Shown here: positions 43,952 through 53,396 of the stretch, in pieces | Numbering within the stretch: position 1 is the first letter of the stretch | Layout: each line of letters begins with the position of its first letter | DNA from: HGM12587 sp045128635 | GTDB lineage: Bacteria > Bacillota > Clostridia > Lachnospirales > Lachnospiraceae | Assembly: GCA_045128635.1 (NCBI GenBank) | Contig: JBGVRS010000151.1 | Location: forward strand, 6,645 to 70,644 | DNA length: 64,000 nucleotides | Reading direction: 5' to 3' | Position numbers and translations under genes: made by a program | The notes under the pieces: model-generated | Database searches by the model: none | Told to the model about the DNA's origin: nothing | What the model saw: the letters and a program-made list of their open reading frames with translations, nothing else

Positions 43952-45637
43952 ATGTTATTAAAAGGCGCAGAAATCGTTATTGAATGTTTAAAGGAACAGG
44001 GAGTTGATACTATCTTCGGTTATCCGGGTGGTACAATCCTGAATATCTATGATGAATTATATAAGCATAGTGATGAAATTAATCACATTTTAACATCTCA
44101 TGAACAGGGAGCTTCCCATGCGGCAGACGGTTACGCAAGAGCAACCGGAAAAGTTGGTGTATGTTTCGCGACAAGTGGTCCTGGTTCTACAAACCTTGTA
44201 ACTGGTATTGCAACAGCATATATGGATTCTGTACCAATGGTAGCTATTACCTGTAACGTTGCAAAACCGGCTCTTGGAAAAGACTCTTTCCAGGAAATTG
44301 ACATTGCAGGTGTTACAATGCCAATCACAAAACATAACTTTATGGTAAAAGATGTAAATGTTTTGGCAGATACGATCCGCAGAGCATTTAAAATTGCACA
44401 GACTGGTCGTCCGGGTCCTGTTTTAATCGATATTACAAAAGACGCAACTGCAAATAGCTGTGAATATGAACCAGTTGTTCCGGAACCAATCAAAAGAGTT
44501 TCTGAAACAATTAAGGAAGAAGATTTAGAAAAGGCAGCAAAGATCATTAACAAAGCAAAAAGACCATTCTTTTTAGTTGGTGGTGGTGCAGTTATCTCTG
44601 AAGCATCCGAAGAAGTAACAGAATTTGCACACAAATTAAATGCACCAGTTGCAGATTCCCTTATGGGTAAAGGTGCATTCCCGGGTACAGACGACCTTTA
44701 TACAGGTATGATCGGTATGCATGGTACAAAAGTTGCCAACTTTGGTATCCATCAGGCGGATGTTGTTGTGGTTATCGGTGCACGTTTCAGTGATCGTGTG
44801 GTTGGTAATGCAAAGAAATTTGTTCCAAAGGCAAAAATCGTTCAGATTGATATTGATAAAGCAGAAATCAATAAAAATATCATGATCGATCAGCCGGTAA
44901 TCGGTGATGTGAAAGAAGTATTAGTAAGACTTCTTCCGCTCATCAATGAACGTCCTGCAGATGAATGGAACAAGGATATTGAAGAATTGAAGGCAAAATA
45001 TCCATTAACCTATGATCAGTCCGGTTTAACAGGTCCTTACGTGGTTGAAGAAATCTATCGTGCAACAAAAGGTGAAGCAATCATTTCTACAGACGTAGGA
45101 CAGCACCAGATGTGGGCAGCACAGTATTATAAATATACAAAACCACATACCTTATTAACCTCAGGTGGTCTTGGAACCATGGGTTATGGCCTTGGTGCAT
45201 GTATCGGTGCTAAAATGGCTTGTCCGGATAAGACAGTCATCAACATCGCAGGTGACGGATGTTTCCGTATGAATTTACAGGAACTTGCAACTGCATCCAG
45301 ATACAATATTCCAATCATTCAGGTAGTTATTAACAACCATGTACTTGGTATGGTTCGCCAGTGGCAGACATTATTCTACGGAAAACGTTATTCTCAGACA
45401 GTATTAAATGACAAAGTGGACTTCATTAAAGTTGCAGAAGGTTTAGGTTGTATGGGAATCCGTGTAACCAAAAAAGAAGAAGTGGCACCTGCATTAGAAA
45501 AAGCGATTGCGGCAGGTGGTCCGGTAGTCATTGAATGCGTGATTGACAGCGATGATAAGGTATTCCCAATGGTACCTGCAGGTGCACCAATCGTGGAAGC
45601 ATTTGATGCGGAAGACTTAAAAAAACAGGAAGATTAA
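43952..45637 (+). CDS. ilvB: Acetolactate synthase catalytic subunit
   Basis: A 561-residue ThDP enzyme that makes acetolactate or acetohydroxybutyrate. It has IFGYPGGTILNIYDEL, the catalytic Glu in HEQGASHAADGYAR, TSGPGSTNLVTGIA, and the ThDP motif GDGCFRMNLQELATA followed by INNHVLGMVRQWQ. The VRQWQ element suits the large subunit of the regulated biosynthetic enzyme. No ilvN regulatory subunit follows in this unit, and ilvC is absent too. It ends before the serC unit. Confidence 0.95.
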   Translation: MLLKGAEIVIECLKEQGVDTIFGYPGGTILNIYDELYKHSDEINHILTSHEQGASHAADGYARATGKVGVCFATSGPGSTNLVTGIATAYMDSVPMVAITCNVAKPALGKDSFQEIDIAGVTMPITKHNFMVKDVNVLADTIRRAFKIAQTGRPGPVLIDITKDATANSCEYEPVVPEPIKRVSETIKEEDLEKAAKIINKAKRPFFLVGGGAVISEASEEVTEFAHKLNAPVADSLMGKGAFPGTDDLYTGMIGMHGTKVANFGIHQADVVVVIGARFSDRVVGNAKKFVPKAKIVQIDIDKAEINKNIMIDQPVIGDVKEVLVRLLPLINERPADEWNKDIEELKAKYPLTYDQSGLTGPYVVEEIYRATKGEAIISTDVGQHQMWAAQYYKYTKPHTLLTSGGLGTMGYGLGACIGAKMACPDKTVINIAGDGCFRMNLQELATASRYNIPIIQVVINNHVLGMVRQWQTLFYGKRYSQTVLNDKVDFIKVAEGLGCMGIRVTKKEEVAPALEKAIAAGGPVVIECVIDSDDKVFPMVPAGAPIVEAFDAEDLKKQED

Positions 45638-45663
45638 GTCTAAAATAATTATATAAGTATAAA

Positions 45664-45701
45664 ATAAGCAGTTGCAGGAAGAGGAGCCGGCAACTGCTTA
45701 T
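45664..45701 (+). promoter_or_regulatory. Hairpin in the serC leader
   Basis: ATAAGCAGTTGC and GCAACTGCTTAT form a 12-bp stem with a 14-base loop that is purine-rich (contains AGGAAGAGGAG). No T-run follows. It lies 23 bases before the serC start and may control serC-serA translation or stop ilvB decay. Confidence 0.5.
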
Positions 45702-45724
45702 GAATATAGAGGAGATATGAAAAA

Positions 45725-46807
45725 ATGAGCAGAGTGTATAATTTTAGCGCAGGTCCGGCCGTATTACCGGAAGAAGTATTAAAAGAAGTCGCAGCGGAAA
45801 TGATGGACTGTAACGGTACTGGGATGTCTGTTCTTGAAATGAGTCACAGAAGTCCTGCATTCCAGGCAATCATTGATGAAGCTGAAAAAGACTTAAGAGA
45901 ACTGATGAACATTCCTGATAATTATAAGGTATTGTTCTTGCAGGGCGGAGCTTCCTTACAGTTTGCCATGATTCCGATGAACCTGATGAAAAACAAAGTA
46001 GCAGATTATATTGTGACAGGTCAGTGGGCAAAAAAAGCATACGAAGAAGCAAAGAAATACGGTACAGCAAATAAGATTGCAACATCTGAAGATGAAACAT
46101 TCTCTTATATTCCGGACTGTTCTGATCTTCCAATCAGTGAAGATGCGGACTATGTTTATATCTGCGAAAACAACACAATTTATGGTACAAAATTCAAAAC
46201 ATTACCAAATACCAAAGGAAAACTTCTTGTATCAGATGTTTCCTCCTGCTTTTTATCTGAACCTGTAGATGTATCAAAATACGGTATCATTTACGGCGGT
46301 GTTCAGAAAAACGTAGGTCCAGCAGGTATGGTAATTGCAATTGTGCGTGAAGACCTGATTACAGACGATGTTCTCCCAGGAACACCAACCATGATGAAAT
46401 ACAAAATTCATGACGACAACGGCTCTATGTACAATACACCAAACTGCTTCAATATTTATGTTTGCGGCAAAGTGTTTAAATGGCTCAAGAGAATGGGCGG
46501 CCTTGAAGTGATGAAACAGCGCAATGAAGAAAAAGCAAAAATTCTTTATGATTTCCTTGACGAAAGCAAGATGTTCAAAGGAACTGTTCGCAAAGAAGAC
46601 AGATCTTTAATGAATGTACCTTTCGTGACAGGCGACAAAGAACTGGATGCAAAATTTGTAAAAGAAGCAAAAGCAGCCGGATTTGAAAACTTAAAAGGAC
46701 ACAGAAGTGTTGGCGGTATGCGTGCAAGTATTTACAATGCAATGCCAATCGAAGGTGTAAAAGCCCTTGTGGAATTTATGAAGAAATTTGAAGAGGAGAA
46801 TATGTAA
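45725..46807 (+). CDS. serC: Phosphoserine aminotransferase
   Basis: A 360-residue PLP enzyme converting 3-phosphohydroxypyruvate to phosphoserine. Visible are YNFSAGPAVLPEEVL, MSHRSPAF, FLQGGASLQFAMIPMNL, ATSEDETF, the PLP-lysine region YGGVQKNVGPAGM and GHRSVGGMRASIYNAM. The length is standard. It lies two bases before serA, giving a serine pathway pair. Confidence 0.96.
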   Translation: MSRVYNFSAGPAVLPEEVLKEVAAEMMDCNGTGMSVLEMSHRSPAFQAIIDEAEKDLRELMNIPDNYKVLFLQGGASLQFAMIPMNLMKNKVADYIVTGQWAKKAYEEAKKYGTANKIATSEDETFSYIPDCSDLPISEDADYVYICENNTIYGTKFKTLPNTKGKLLVSDVSSCFLSEPVDVSKYGIIYGGVQKNVGPAGMVIAIVREDLITDDVLPGTPTMMKYKIHDDNGSMYNTPNCFNIYVCGKVFKWLKRMGGLEVMKQRNEEKAKILYDFLDESKMFKGTVRKEDRSLMNVPFVTGDKELDAKFVKEAKAAGFENLKGHRSVGGMRASIYNAMPIEGVKALVEFMKKFEEENM

Positions 46808-46809
46808 AA

Positions 46810-47970
46810 ATGTATCAGTATCATTGCTTGAATGCGATTTCTAACGTTGGTTTAGAAGTATTTGATGAAAATTATACAAAAGTTGATAATATGAACGATG
46901 CGGATGCAGTGCTTGTAAGAAGTGCTGCCATGCATGACATGGAATTTGGTGAAAATGTAAAGGTAATTGCCAGAGCAGGTGCAGGAGTTAACAACATTCC
47001 ACTGACAAAGTGCGCAGACCACGGTATCGTTGTATTTAATACACCAGGTGCCAATGCAAATGCGGTAAAAGAACTGGTTGTTGCAGGTATGTTCCTTGCA
47101 TCCCGTGATATCATCGGTGGTGCAAACTGGGTTCAGTCTGAAAGAATGAACGAAGATATTGCAAAATTAACTGAAAAAGAAAAGAAACGTTTTGCAGGTC
47201 ATGAACTTTACGGTAAAAAACTTGGGGTAATTGGTCTGGGCGCGATTGGTGTTCAGGTAGCAAATACAGCAATCCATCTTGGAATGGATGTATATGGCTA
47301 TGACCCATATATCTCTGTAAAAGCAGCATGGAGCTTATCTAAACACATTCACCATAGCAAGAGTGTAGAAGAAATCTACAAACAGTGTGATTTTATTACC
47401 ATTCATGTACCGCTTCTTGACAGTACAAAAGGAATGATCGACAAAAAAGCCATTGATATGATGAAAGATGGTGTCGTTGTGATGAACTTCGCCCGTGATC
47501 TTCTGGTGAACGAAAAAGACATGATTGCAGCACTTGCAGATGGTAAAGTAAAACATTATGTAACAGACTTCCCAAATACAACAGTAGCAGGTGTAAAAAA
47601 TGCGATCGTAACACCACATCTTGGTGCATCTACAGAAGAAGCAGAAGATAACTGTGCAGCAATGGCAGCAAATGAAATCAGAAACTTCTTGGAAAACGGT
47701 AACATAGTAAACTCTGTAAACTATCCAAACTGTGACATGGGTATTGCGGGAGAATTTCCAAGACTTTCTATCTGTCATAAAAACATTAAAAACATGTTAA
47801 ATCAGTTTGCTGATGTATTTACAGATGAAGATATCAACATTGAACATATGACAAATTCAAGTAAGGGAGATTATGCATACTCTATGTTTGATTTGTCTAA
47901 AGCACCAAGTGAAGATGCGCTGAAAAAATTAAGCGATATCGAAGGTGTTTTAAGAGTCAGAGTAATTTAA
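46810..47970 (+). CDS. serA: D-3-phosphoglycerate dehydrogenase
   Basis: A 386-residue NAD-dependent enzyme opening serine synthesis. It has NTPGANANAVKELVVAGM, the Rossmann GVIGLGAIGVQVANTA, MNFARDLLVNE (catalytic Arg region) and TPHLGASTEEAEDN (His). The C-terminal part (about 315-386) looks like a short ACT-type domain that could sense serine. The length is in the short group without the intervening domain. A terminator follows. Confidence 0.94.
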   Translation: MYQYHCLNAISNVGLEVFDENYTKVDNMNDADAVLVRSAAMHDMEFGENVKVIARAGAGVNNIPLTKCADHGIVVFNTPGANANAVKELVVAGMFLASRDIIGGANWVQSERMNEDIAKLTEKEKKRFAGHELYGKKLGVIGLGAIGVQVANTAIHLGMDVYGYDPYISVKAAWSLSKHIHHSKSVEEIYKQCDFITIHVPLLDSTKGMIDKKAIDMMKDGVVVMNFARDLLVNEKDMIAALADGKVKHYVTDFPNTTVAGVKNAIVTPHLGASTEEAEDNCAAMAANEIRNFLENGNIVNSVNYPNCDMGIAGEFPRLSICHKNIKNMLNQFADVFTDEDINIEHMTNSSKGDYAYSMFDLSKAPSEDALKKLSDIEGVLRVRVI

Positions 47971-47987
47971 TAAATATCCAGAAATTG

Positions 47988-48031
47988 TGCATCCTAAAAG
48001 TCATAAATTGACTTGCGGGATGCATTTTTTT
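47988..48031 (+). terminator. Terminator after serA
   Basis: TGCATCC and GGATGCA form the outer stem, with AAGTCA and TGACTT inside, followed by seven or more Ts. Confidence 0.85.
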
Positions 48032-48084
48032 GTGATAGACTTGTGCGCGTTGACATAATATTTTGACAGTAAAGGAGAAAAAAG

Positions 48085-49524
48085 ATGAATAAATCATCGA
48101 AACAGATTTTGTGGTATAATTTAGCATTTATGGCGTTTTCCACAGTGTGGGGCTTTGGTAACGTGTTAAATGGCTTTGTATACTTTAATGGAATTCAGGT
48201 GATTTTTAGCTGGATTTTAATGTTTGGACTTTATTTTGTGCCATATGCATTGATGGTAGGGGAACTTGGCTCTACGTTCAAAAATTCCGGTGGTGGTGTA
48301 AGTTCCTGGATTCATCAGACGATGGGAAAAAAGATTGCATATTACGCAGGGTGGACTTACTGGGCCTGTCATATTACTTATATTGCAAGTAAGAGCAGCG
48401 GCGGTCTAAAAGCACTTAGCTGGGCGGTGTTTCGTAATGCAGAGACATATGATTCCCTGCCAACACTGTGGGTTCAGCTGGCAACTTTGGCAGTGTTTTT
48501 ATTTTTTGCGTGGGTTGCAAGCCGTGGCTTGAATCCGTTGAAAAAACTGGCAACGCTGGCCGGAACGAGTATGTTTGTCATGTCGATTTTATACATTCTT
48601 ATGATGTTTGCAGCGCCTGTGATCAATCCAAATGGCGGATATGTGCCAATGCAGTTTACAAAGGAATCTTTACTTCCAAACTTTAATATGGGATATTTTA
48701 CATCATTGTCAATTCTTGTATTTGCAGTGGGGGGCTGTGAAAAAATTTCTCCATATGTAAACAAAGTGAAAAATCCTGCAAAGGGATTTCCAAAAGGTAT
48801 GATCGCACTTGCAATCATGGTTGTCGTGTGTGCGATGCTTGGCACGGTTGCAATGGGGATGATGTTTGATCCTGCAGTAATCAATGAAAGCAGTGAATCT
48901 TTCAGTTCTTATGTATCAAACGGTTCCTACTGGGCATTCCAGAAACTGGGACAGTACTATGGAATGGGTGACTTCCTCTTGGTTGTTTATGCCCTTTGCA
49001 ATGTGATCGGACAGTTTTCAACACTGGTAATCAGTATTGATGCGCCGCTTCGCATGCTGCTCGATAATGAGAATTCCCATGAATTTGTTCCAAGTGCGCT
49101 GCTTAAGAAAAACAAACATGGTGCCTATGTGAATGGTATTAAGATGGTTGTTGCGCTTTCTGGTACGATTATCCTGATTCAGTCCATTGTACCAGGTGCG
49201 GCAGCAGTATTACAGCAGCTGACAAAATTAAATTCTGTATGTATGCCGCTTCGATACCTCTGGGTATTTGCAGCATATATTGCACTTCGTAAGAATTTGG
49301 AAAAACACAGTTCAGAATACCGCTTTGTAAAAAATCAGGCGGTTGCAAAATTCTTTGGATGGTGGTGTTTTGGTGTTACAGCATTCTGTTGTATTTTAGG
49401 TATGTATTCGGATGATGTTTTCACAATGGCACTGAATATTATCACACCAATTGCTTTAACAGCATTGGGACTGATTATGCCATACCTTGCAAAATGTGAA
49501 AGGATGAAAAAGGGTGTCCGATAG
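48085..49524 (+). CDS. APC-superfamily amino acid permease
   Basis: A 479-residue protein with about 12 membrane helices and the APC fold. Helix 1 contains NLAFMAFSTVWGFGNVLNG and an unwound GFG motif, and GELGSTFKNSGGGVSSWIH is typical of helix 2-3. The later FAVGGCEKISPYVNKVKNP resembles helix 6. These motifs match the amino-acid-antiporter-like branch of APC carriers. The substrate is not evident. It follows the serine genes but has its own upstream region, and its stop lies inside the terminator loop. Confidence 0.82.
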   Translation: MNKSSKQILWYNLAFMAFSTVWGFGNVLNGFVYFNGIQVIFSWILMFGLYFVPYALMVGELGSTFKNSGGGVSSWIHQTMGKKIAYYAGWTYWACHITYIASKSSGGLKALSWAVFRNAETYDSLPTLWVQLATLAVFLFFAWVASRGLNPLKKLATLAGTSMFVMSILYILMMFAAPVINPNGGYVPMQFTKESLLPNFNMGYFTSLSILVFAVGGCEKISPYVNKVKNPAKGFPKGMIALAIMVVVCAMLGTVAMGMMFDPAVINESSESFSSYVSNGSYWAFQKLGQYYGMGDFLLVVYALCNVIGQFSTLVISIDAPLRMLLDNENSHEFVPSALLKKNKHGAYVNGIKMVVALSGTIILIQSIVPGAAAVLQQLTKLNSVCMPLRYLWVFAAYIALRKNLEKHSSEYRFVKNQAVAKFFGWWCFGVTAFCCILGMYSDDVFTMALNIITPIALTALGLIMPYLAKCERMKKGVR

Positions 49525-49541
49525 GACACCCTGCGTTTTTT
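49511..49541. terminator. Bidirectional terminator between permease and rqcH
   Basis: AGGGTGTCC (49511-49519) and GGACACCCT (49524-49532) with a 4-base loop, then GCGTTTTTTT. The permease stop codon is in the loop, and A-rich sequence before the stem lets it work on the minus strand. Confidence 0.85.
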
Positions 49542-51280
49542 TATATCTGTTTTATTCTTGAAATATCAGAATCGATGACGAGCGAGTAGTTTGTATAGTA
49601 AACTACAAATCCAGGTTTTCCGCCCTTTGGTTTTTTGATGTGTTTCTTTTGGATATAATCAATTTCCACTTTTTCGTTGTCTCTGCTTTGTGAATAATAA
49701 GCGGCCAGTCGTCCTGCTTCTTCAAACGTAGCATCCGGCATGTCGTCTGCGCCTTCTGTTTTTACGATGACGTGAGAACCCGGAACTCCTTTTGCATGAA
49801 ACCACCAGTCATTTCCTGTGGCAAATTTAAAGGTCAGTTCTTCGTTCTGGAAGTTGTTTTTTCCTACATACATGTGATAACCATCGGAAGAAACGTAGTG
49901 AAATGGCTTGGATGTAATCTTAGGCTTTTTGCCGCCGGGATGACGCTTCTTTATATAACCATATTCCATTAATTCTTCTTTGATCTCTACTAAATCTTCT
50001 TCGGATAAAGCAATATCGAGAGCTGTGCTGATACTGTCTAAATGTTCTACCTCATCACCCGTTTCTTTTAAAAGTTCCGTAACTGCTTCATAGGTTCGTT
50101 TTAATTTACTGTATTTGTCAAAATATTTCTTTGCATTTTCCAGTGCAGTCAGTTGAGAATCTAAAGGAATCGTTATTTCTTCATTTGTATAGTAATTTAA
50201 TACCTCCAGTGACTTGGCTCCCGGTTCGGCACTGTAGCCGTAAGTGGTCAGAAGTTCTCCGTAAATTCTGTAGGTATCACGTTTTTCCGTATCTTTTAAC
50301 TGCTTTGCTTGAATATCATATTTTTTTCTGCTTCGATCCAGAGCGGTTTGGACAATCTTTCTTAAATCGACAGAGCGCTGGCGGATTCTGGTAACAGTAT
50401 TTCTCTCTGCGTAGTAAGTCTCTAAAATATAAGAAATGCTTTCGTGAGTAATGTTTTCATAATCTCCGTACATCGTCATTGGAAGTGCAGAGTATTCGAT
50501 AGGTGCTTTCCCATTATAGACAATCTGCGGGGCAAAGTTTCCTGATTTTACATCTTCTATATAATAAGAAAAGGTTTTATACAGATGTAATATTTCCAGT
50601 TCTGAAAGTGCGTTTCCAGACATTTCTGCATTTAAACCGCTTCTAAAAACAATTTCATTTGCAGCGACAGGACTGATGCCTGTGTAGGAAGTGTAAATTG
50701 CTTTTGCAAGTTTTGTGGATTTTCCGCCAATAAGATTTGTAAAGCTTTCCAATGTGAGTTCCAGCGGGTCTGCTTTTTCCTGAGTTATCGGAATAAAATA
50801 GGTACGTCCCGGCAAAACCTCTCTGACAGAACTCATCTGCAGGGAGACGTGTTTGATGCTGTCGATGATCTTATCGTTTTCATCACAGAAGATAATGTTG
50901 CTGTGTTTTCCCATGATCTCTACCACGAGAGTTTTGCGACGTAAGTCTCCAAGTTCATCCAGATGCTCAATATCAAAGCGGATAATTCGCTCAAGCCCTG
51001 GCTGGGAAATTTCTACGATACGGCCGTTTTCGATATGCTTACGAAGCAACATACAGAAATTCGGTGCGGTCATAGGACTTGGTTTGTTAGTATCTGTTAA
51101 ATAGATGAGCGGAAGAGAAGCGCTTGCACTGATCAGCAGCCTAAAATTTCCTTCGGCAGATTTGATTGTCAGAATCAGCTCATCATTTTCCGGTTGTGCG
51201 ATTTTACGAATGCGTCCGCCTGTCAGTTTGTCTTTTAATTCCTTTGTAATATTTGCAATGGTAATCCCATCAAATGCCAT
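49541..51280 (-). CDS. rqcH: Rqc2 homologue RqcH (NFACT family)
   Basis: A 579-residue protein formerly annotated as fibronectin-binding. The N-terminal NFACT-N domain begins MAFDGITIANITKEL. Next are helix-hairpin-helix and coiled-coil regions (about 290-430). The C-terminal NFACT-R domain (about 450-570) has HYVSSDGYHMYVGKNNFQNE and WWFHAKGVPGSHVIVK. RqcH binds stalled 50S subunits and adds Ala tails to nascent chains for degradation. The ATG at 51280 follows GGAGGA. It is divergent from yicC. Confidence 0.93.
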   Translation of the reverse strand: MAFDGITIANITKELKDKLTGGRIRKIAQPENDELILTIKSAEGNFRLLISASASLPLIYLTDTNKPSPMTAPNFCMLLRKHIENGRIVEISQPGLERIIRFDIEHLDELGDLRRKTLVVEIMGKHSNIIFCDENDKIIDSIKHVSLQMSSVREVLPGRTYFIPITQEKADPLELTLESFTNLIGGKSTKLAKAIYTSYTGISPVAANEIVFRSGLNAEMSGNALSELEILHLYKTFSYYIEDVKSGNFAPQIVYNGKAPIEYSALPMTMYGDYENITHESISYILETYYAERNTVTRIRQRSVDLRKIVQTALDRSRKKYDIQAKQLKDTEKRDTYRIYGELLTTYGYSAEPGAKSLEVLNYYTNEEITIPLDSQLTALENAKKYFDKYSKLKRTYEAVTELLKETGDEVEHLDSISTALDIALSEEDLVEIKEELMEYGYIKKRHPGGKKPKITSKPFHYVSSDGYHMYVGKNNFQNEELTFKFATGNDWWFHAKGVPGSHVIVKTEGADDMPDATFEEAGRLAAYYSQSRDNEKVEIDYIQKKHIKKPKGGKPGFVVYYTNYSLVIDSDISRIKQI

Positions 51281-51315
51281 AAAAAATCCTCCTGTGCGTA
51301 TATGCACTACCTCGT

Positions 51316-51351
51316 ATTATACTTGACGACGATTTCTAAATCAACTATAAT
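51316..51351. promoter_or_regulatory. Divergent overlapping promoters rqcH/yicC
   Basis: For yicC TTGACG (51323-51328) and TATAAT (51346-51351) have a 17-base spacer. For rqcH on the minus strand TTGATT (51344-51339) and TATAAT (51321-51316) also have 17. The two polymerase sites overlap almost completely. Confidence 0.75.
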
Positions 51352-51397
51352 AAAACAGTATGTAATATTGGAATACTATGCAAAAGAGAGAAAAAAT

Positions 51398-52276
51398 ATG
51401 GTAAAAAGTATGACAGGCTTCGGCAGATGTGAAATCTCCGAGGGAACCAGAAAAATAACAGTTGAGATGAAATCTGTAAATCACAGATATCTCGATGTAA
51501 ACATGAAGATGCCAAAGAAACTGAACTTCTTTGATGCGTCCATCAGAAATTTATTAAAGACTTATATTCAGAGAGGAAAAGTTGATCTTTTTATCACATT
51601 CGAAGATAATGCGGAAACAAACTTTTCTCTGAAATACAATCAGGAGCTTGCGGGAGAATACTTAAAATATCTTCAGCAGATGGCAGAACAGTTTGGATTG
51701 GAAAATGACATTCGCGTGTCTACATTATCCAGATATCCTGAAGTGCTTTCTATGGAAGAAGTACAGGTTGATGAAGAAGAACTTTGGAATCTTTTAGAAA
51801 AAGCATTAAAAGGTGCCTGTAAACAGTTTGTGGAAACGAGAATCAAGGAAGGTGAAAACCTAAAGAGAGACCTTCTTGCTAAACTGGATGAGATGTTAGA
51901 AAACGTAGAATACATTTCTGTTCGTTCACCGGAAATTGTGGGAGAATATCGCAGAAAACTGGAAGATAAGGTAAGAGAACTTCTGGATGATGCTCATATT
52001 GAAGAAAGCAGACTGGCAACAGAAATTACAATTTTTGCAGACAAAATTTGTGTGGATGAAGAAATTGTACGCTTAAGAAGCCATATTGAACATACAAAAG
52101 CAACCTTGGAAGAAGGCGGCGCAGTTGGACGTAAACTGGACTTTATTGCGCAGGAAATGAATCGTGAAGCCAATACGATTCTTTCTAAAGCGAACGATCT
52201 GGAAGTGTCCAATCATGCGATCGATTTAAAAACCGAAATCGAAAAGGTTCGCGAACAGATTCAGAATATTGAATAA
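51398..52276 (+). CDS. yicC: YicC/YloC family endoribonuclease
   Basis: A 292-residue protein with the N-terminal signature SMTGFGRCE and VEMKSVNHRYLDVNMKMP and C-terminal RKLDFIAQEMNREANTILSKA. The middle is charged and helical. Members of this family are endoribonucleases in E. coli (RhyB decay) and Bacillus. The start at 51398 follows AGAGAG. It heads the yicC-gmk-rpoZ unit; remA/DUF370, often found between yicC and gmk in other Firmicutes, is absent. Confidence 0.92.
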   Translation: MVKSMTGFGRCEISEGTRKITVEMKSVNHRYLDVNMKMPKKLNFFDASIRNLLKTYIQRGKVDLFITFEDNAETNFSLKYNQELAGEYLKYLQQMAEQFGLENDIRVSTLSRYPEVLSMEEVQVDEEELWNLLEKALKGACKQFVETRIKEGENLKRDLLAKLDEMLENVEYISVRSPEIVGEYRRKLEDKVRELLDDAHIEESRLATEITIFADKICVDEEIVRLRSHIEHTKATLEEGGAVGRKLDFIAQEMNREANTILSKANDLEVSNHAIDLKTEIEKVREQIQNIE

Positions 52277-52293
52277 AAGAGGGAGTTATTAAT

Positions 52294-52926
52294 ATGAAGA
52301 AACAGGGTACCTTAGTTGTGGTTTCCGGATTTGCAGGAACCGGTAAGGGAACAGTGATGAAAGAACTGCTTGGCAGATATGATTCCTATGCGCTCTCTAT
52401 TTCGGCGACAACCAGAAATCCAAGACCGGGTGAGGTTGACGGAAGAGAATATTTCTTCAAGACAAAAGAAGAATTTGAGCAGATGATTGAACGTGATGAA
52501 TTCGTAGAGCATGCATGCTATGTGGGAAACTACTACGGAACACCGAAAAAATATGTTCAGGAACAGTTGACAGCAGGAAAAGATGTCATTCTTGAAATTG
52601 AAATTCAGGGGGCGCTGAACATTAAAAGTCAGTTCCCGGATGCATTGTTGCTGTTTATTGCACCGCCAAGTGCAGATGTGTTAAAGGAACGTCTGGTAGG
52701 AAGAGGCACAGAAACAGAAGAAGTGATTGAACAGAGACTTGCAAGAGCAGTGGAAGAATCCAAAGGGATCGAAAACTATGACTATCTCGTGGTAAATGAT
52801 GATTTGGATGAATGTGTGGAAAATGTTCATCAGATGATTCAGAGTGCCGGCTGGAAAATGTCCAGAAGAGAAGCAGATGTAGAAGAATTAAGAAGACAAA
52901 TCAGTAAATTTTCGAAAGGAGAATAA
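52294..52926 (+). CDS. gmk: Guanylate kinase
   Basis: A 210-residue enzyme converting GMP to GDP. It has the P-loop VVSGFAGTGKGTVMKEL, and the GMP-binding motifs SISATTRNPRPGEVDGREYFF and HACYVGNYYGTPK. EIEIQGALNIK is the phosphate-binding region. It lies 17 bases after yicC and 4 before rpoZ. Confidence 0.96.
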   Translation: MKKQGTLVVVSGFAGTGKGTVMKELLGRYDSYALSISATTRNPRPGEVDGREYFFKTKEEFEQMIERDEFVEHACYVGNYYGTPKKYVQEQLTAGKDVILEIEIQGALNIKSQFPDALLLFIAPPSADVLKERLVGRGTETEEVIEQRLARAVEESKGIENYDYLVVNDDLDECVENVHQMIQSAGWKMSRREADVEELRRQISKFSKGE

Positions 52927-52930
52927 ATTT

Positions 52931-53188
52931 ATGTTACATCCATCATATTCAGATTTAATGAATGTAGTAAACAAAGGAGTAGAAGAAGGAGAAACACCTG
53001 TAGTTAACAGCAGATATTCTATCGTTATGGCTACAAGCAAACGTGCTCGCCAGATCGTATCCGGTGCAGAACCACAGGTAAACCCAAACGGTAAGAAAGC
53101 TCTTTCTATCGCAATTGAAGAACTTGCGAATGAAAAAATTCATATTCTTGCAGAATGCGAAGAAGAAACAGAGGAAAGTGCAGAATAA
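52931..53188 (+). CDS. rpoZ: RNA polymerase omega subunit
   Basis: An 85-residue subunit. The region VNSRYSIVMATSKRARQIVSG and KALSIAIEELANEKIHI is the omega core that latches beta-prime. It is the last gene of the unit. In many clostridia coaBC or priA follows, but here the microcompartment operon does. Confidence 0.92.
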   Translation: MLHPSYSDLMNVVNKGVEEGETPVVNSRYSIVMATSKRARQIVSGAEPQVNPNGKKALSIAIEELANEKIHILAECEEETEESAE

Positions 53189-53232
53189 CCAATAAAAAAT
53201 ATGATTGTATATAGAAAGTGTACAATACGCAC

Positions 53233-53270
53233 AAAACCACAAAAACAAAACTAAAAACCACAAAAACAAA
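53233..53270 (+). repeat. Pair of identical 17-bp direct repeats 21 bp apart
   Basis: AAAACCACAAAAACAAA occurs at 53233-53249 and 53254-53270, exactly two helical turns apart. A diverged copy, AACCACACAAACACA, is at 53452-53466 in the BMC leader, and TGTGTGG and TGTGG at 53282-53298 are reversed partial copies. The pattern suggests multiple binding sites for one regulator. Confidence 0.55.
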
Positions 53271-53338
53271 GGATTTGGGATTGTGTGGATTTATGTGGAT
53301 TTTAAAAAAAGTGGAAAAATTTATAAGAAAAAAGTCTG

Positions 53339-53375
53339 AAAAAGCCCGAAAAACCTTGATTTTTCGGGCTTTTTT
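53339..53375 (+). terminator. Terminator after rpoZ, before the BMC operon
   Basis: AAAAAGCCCGAAAAA (53339-53353) and TTTTTCGGGC with a T-run (53360-53375) around a 6-base loop. It isolates the BMC operon from yicC-gmk-rpoZ. Confidence 0.88.
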
Positions 53376-53396
53376 AAAAAATAGGAAAATTATTGG

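Noticed and set aside
48030..48068. Tandem TTGACA sequences upstream of the APC permease as a promoter
   Set aside because: Neither has a -10 box at 16-18 bases; only a weak TTGTGA-18-CATAAT pairing remains.
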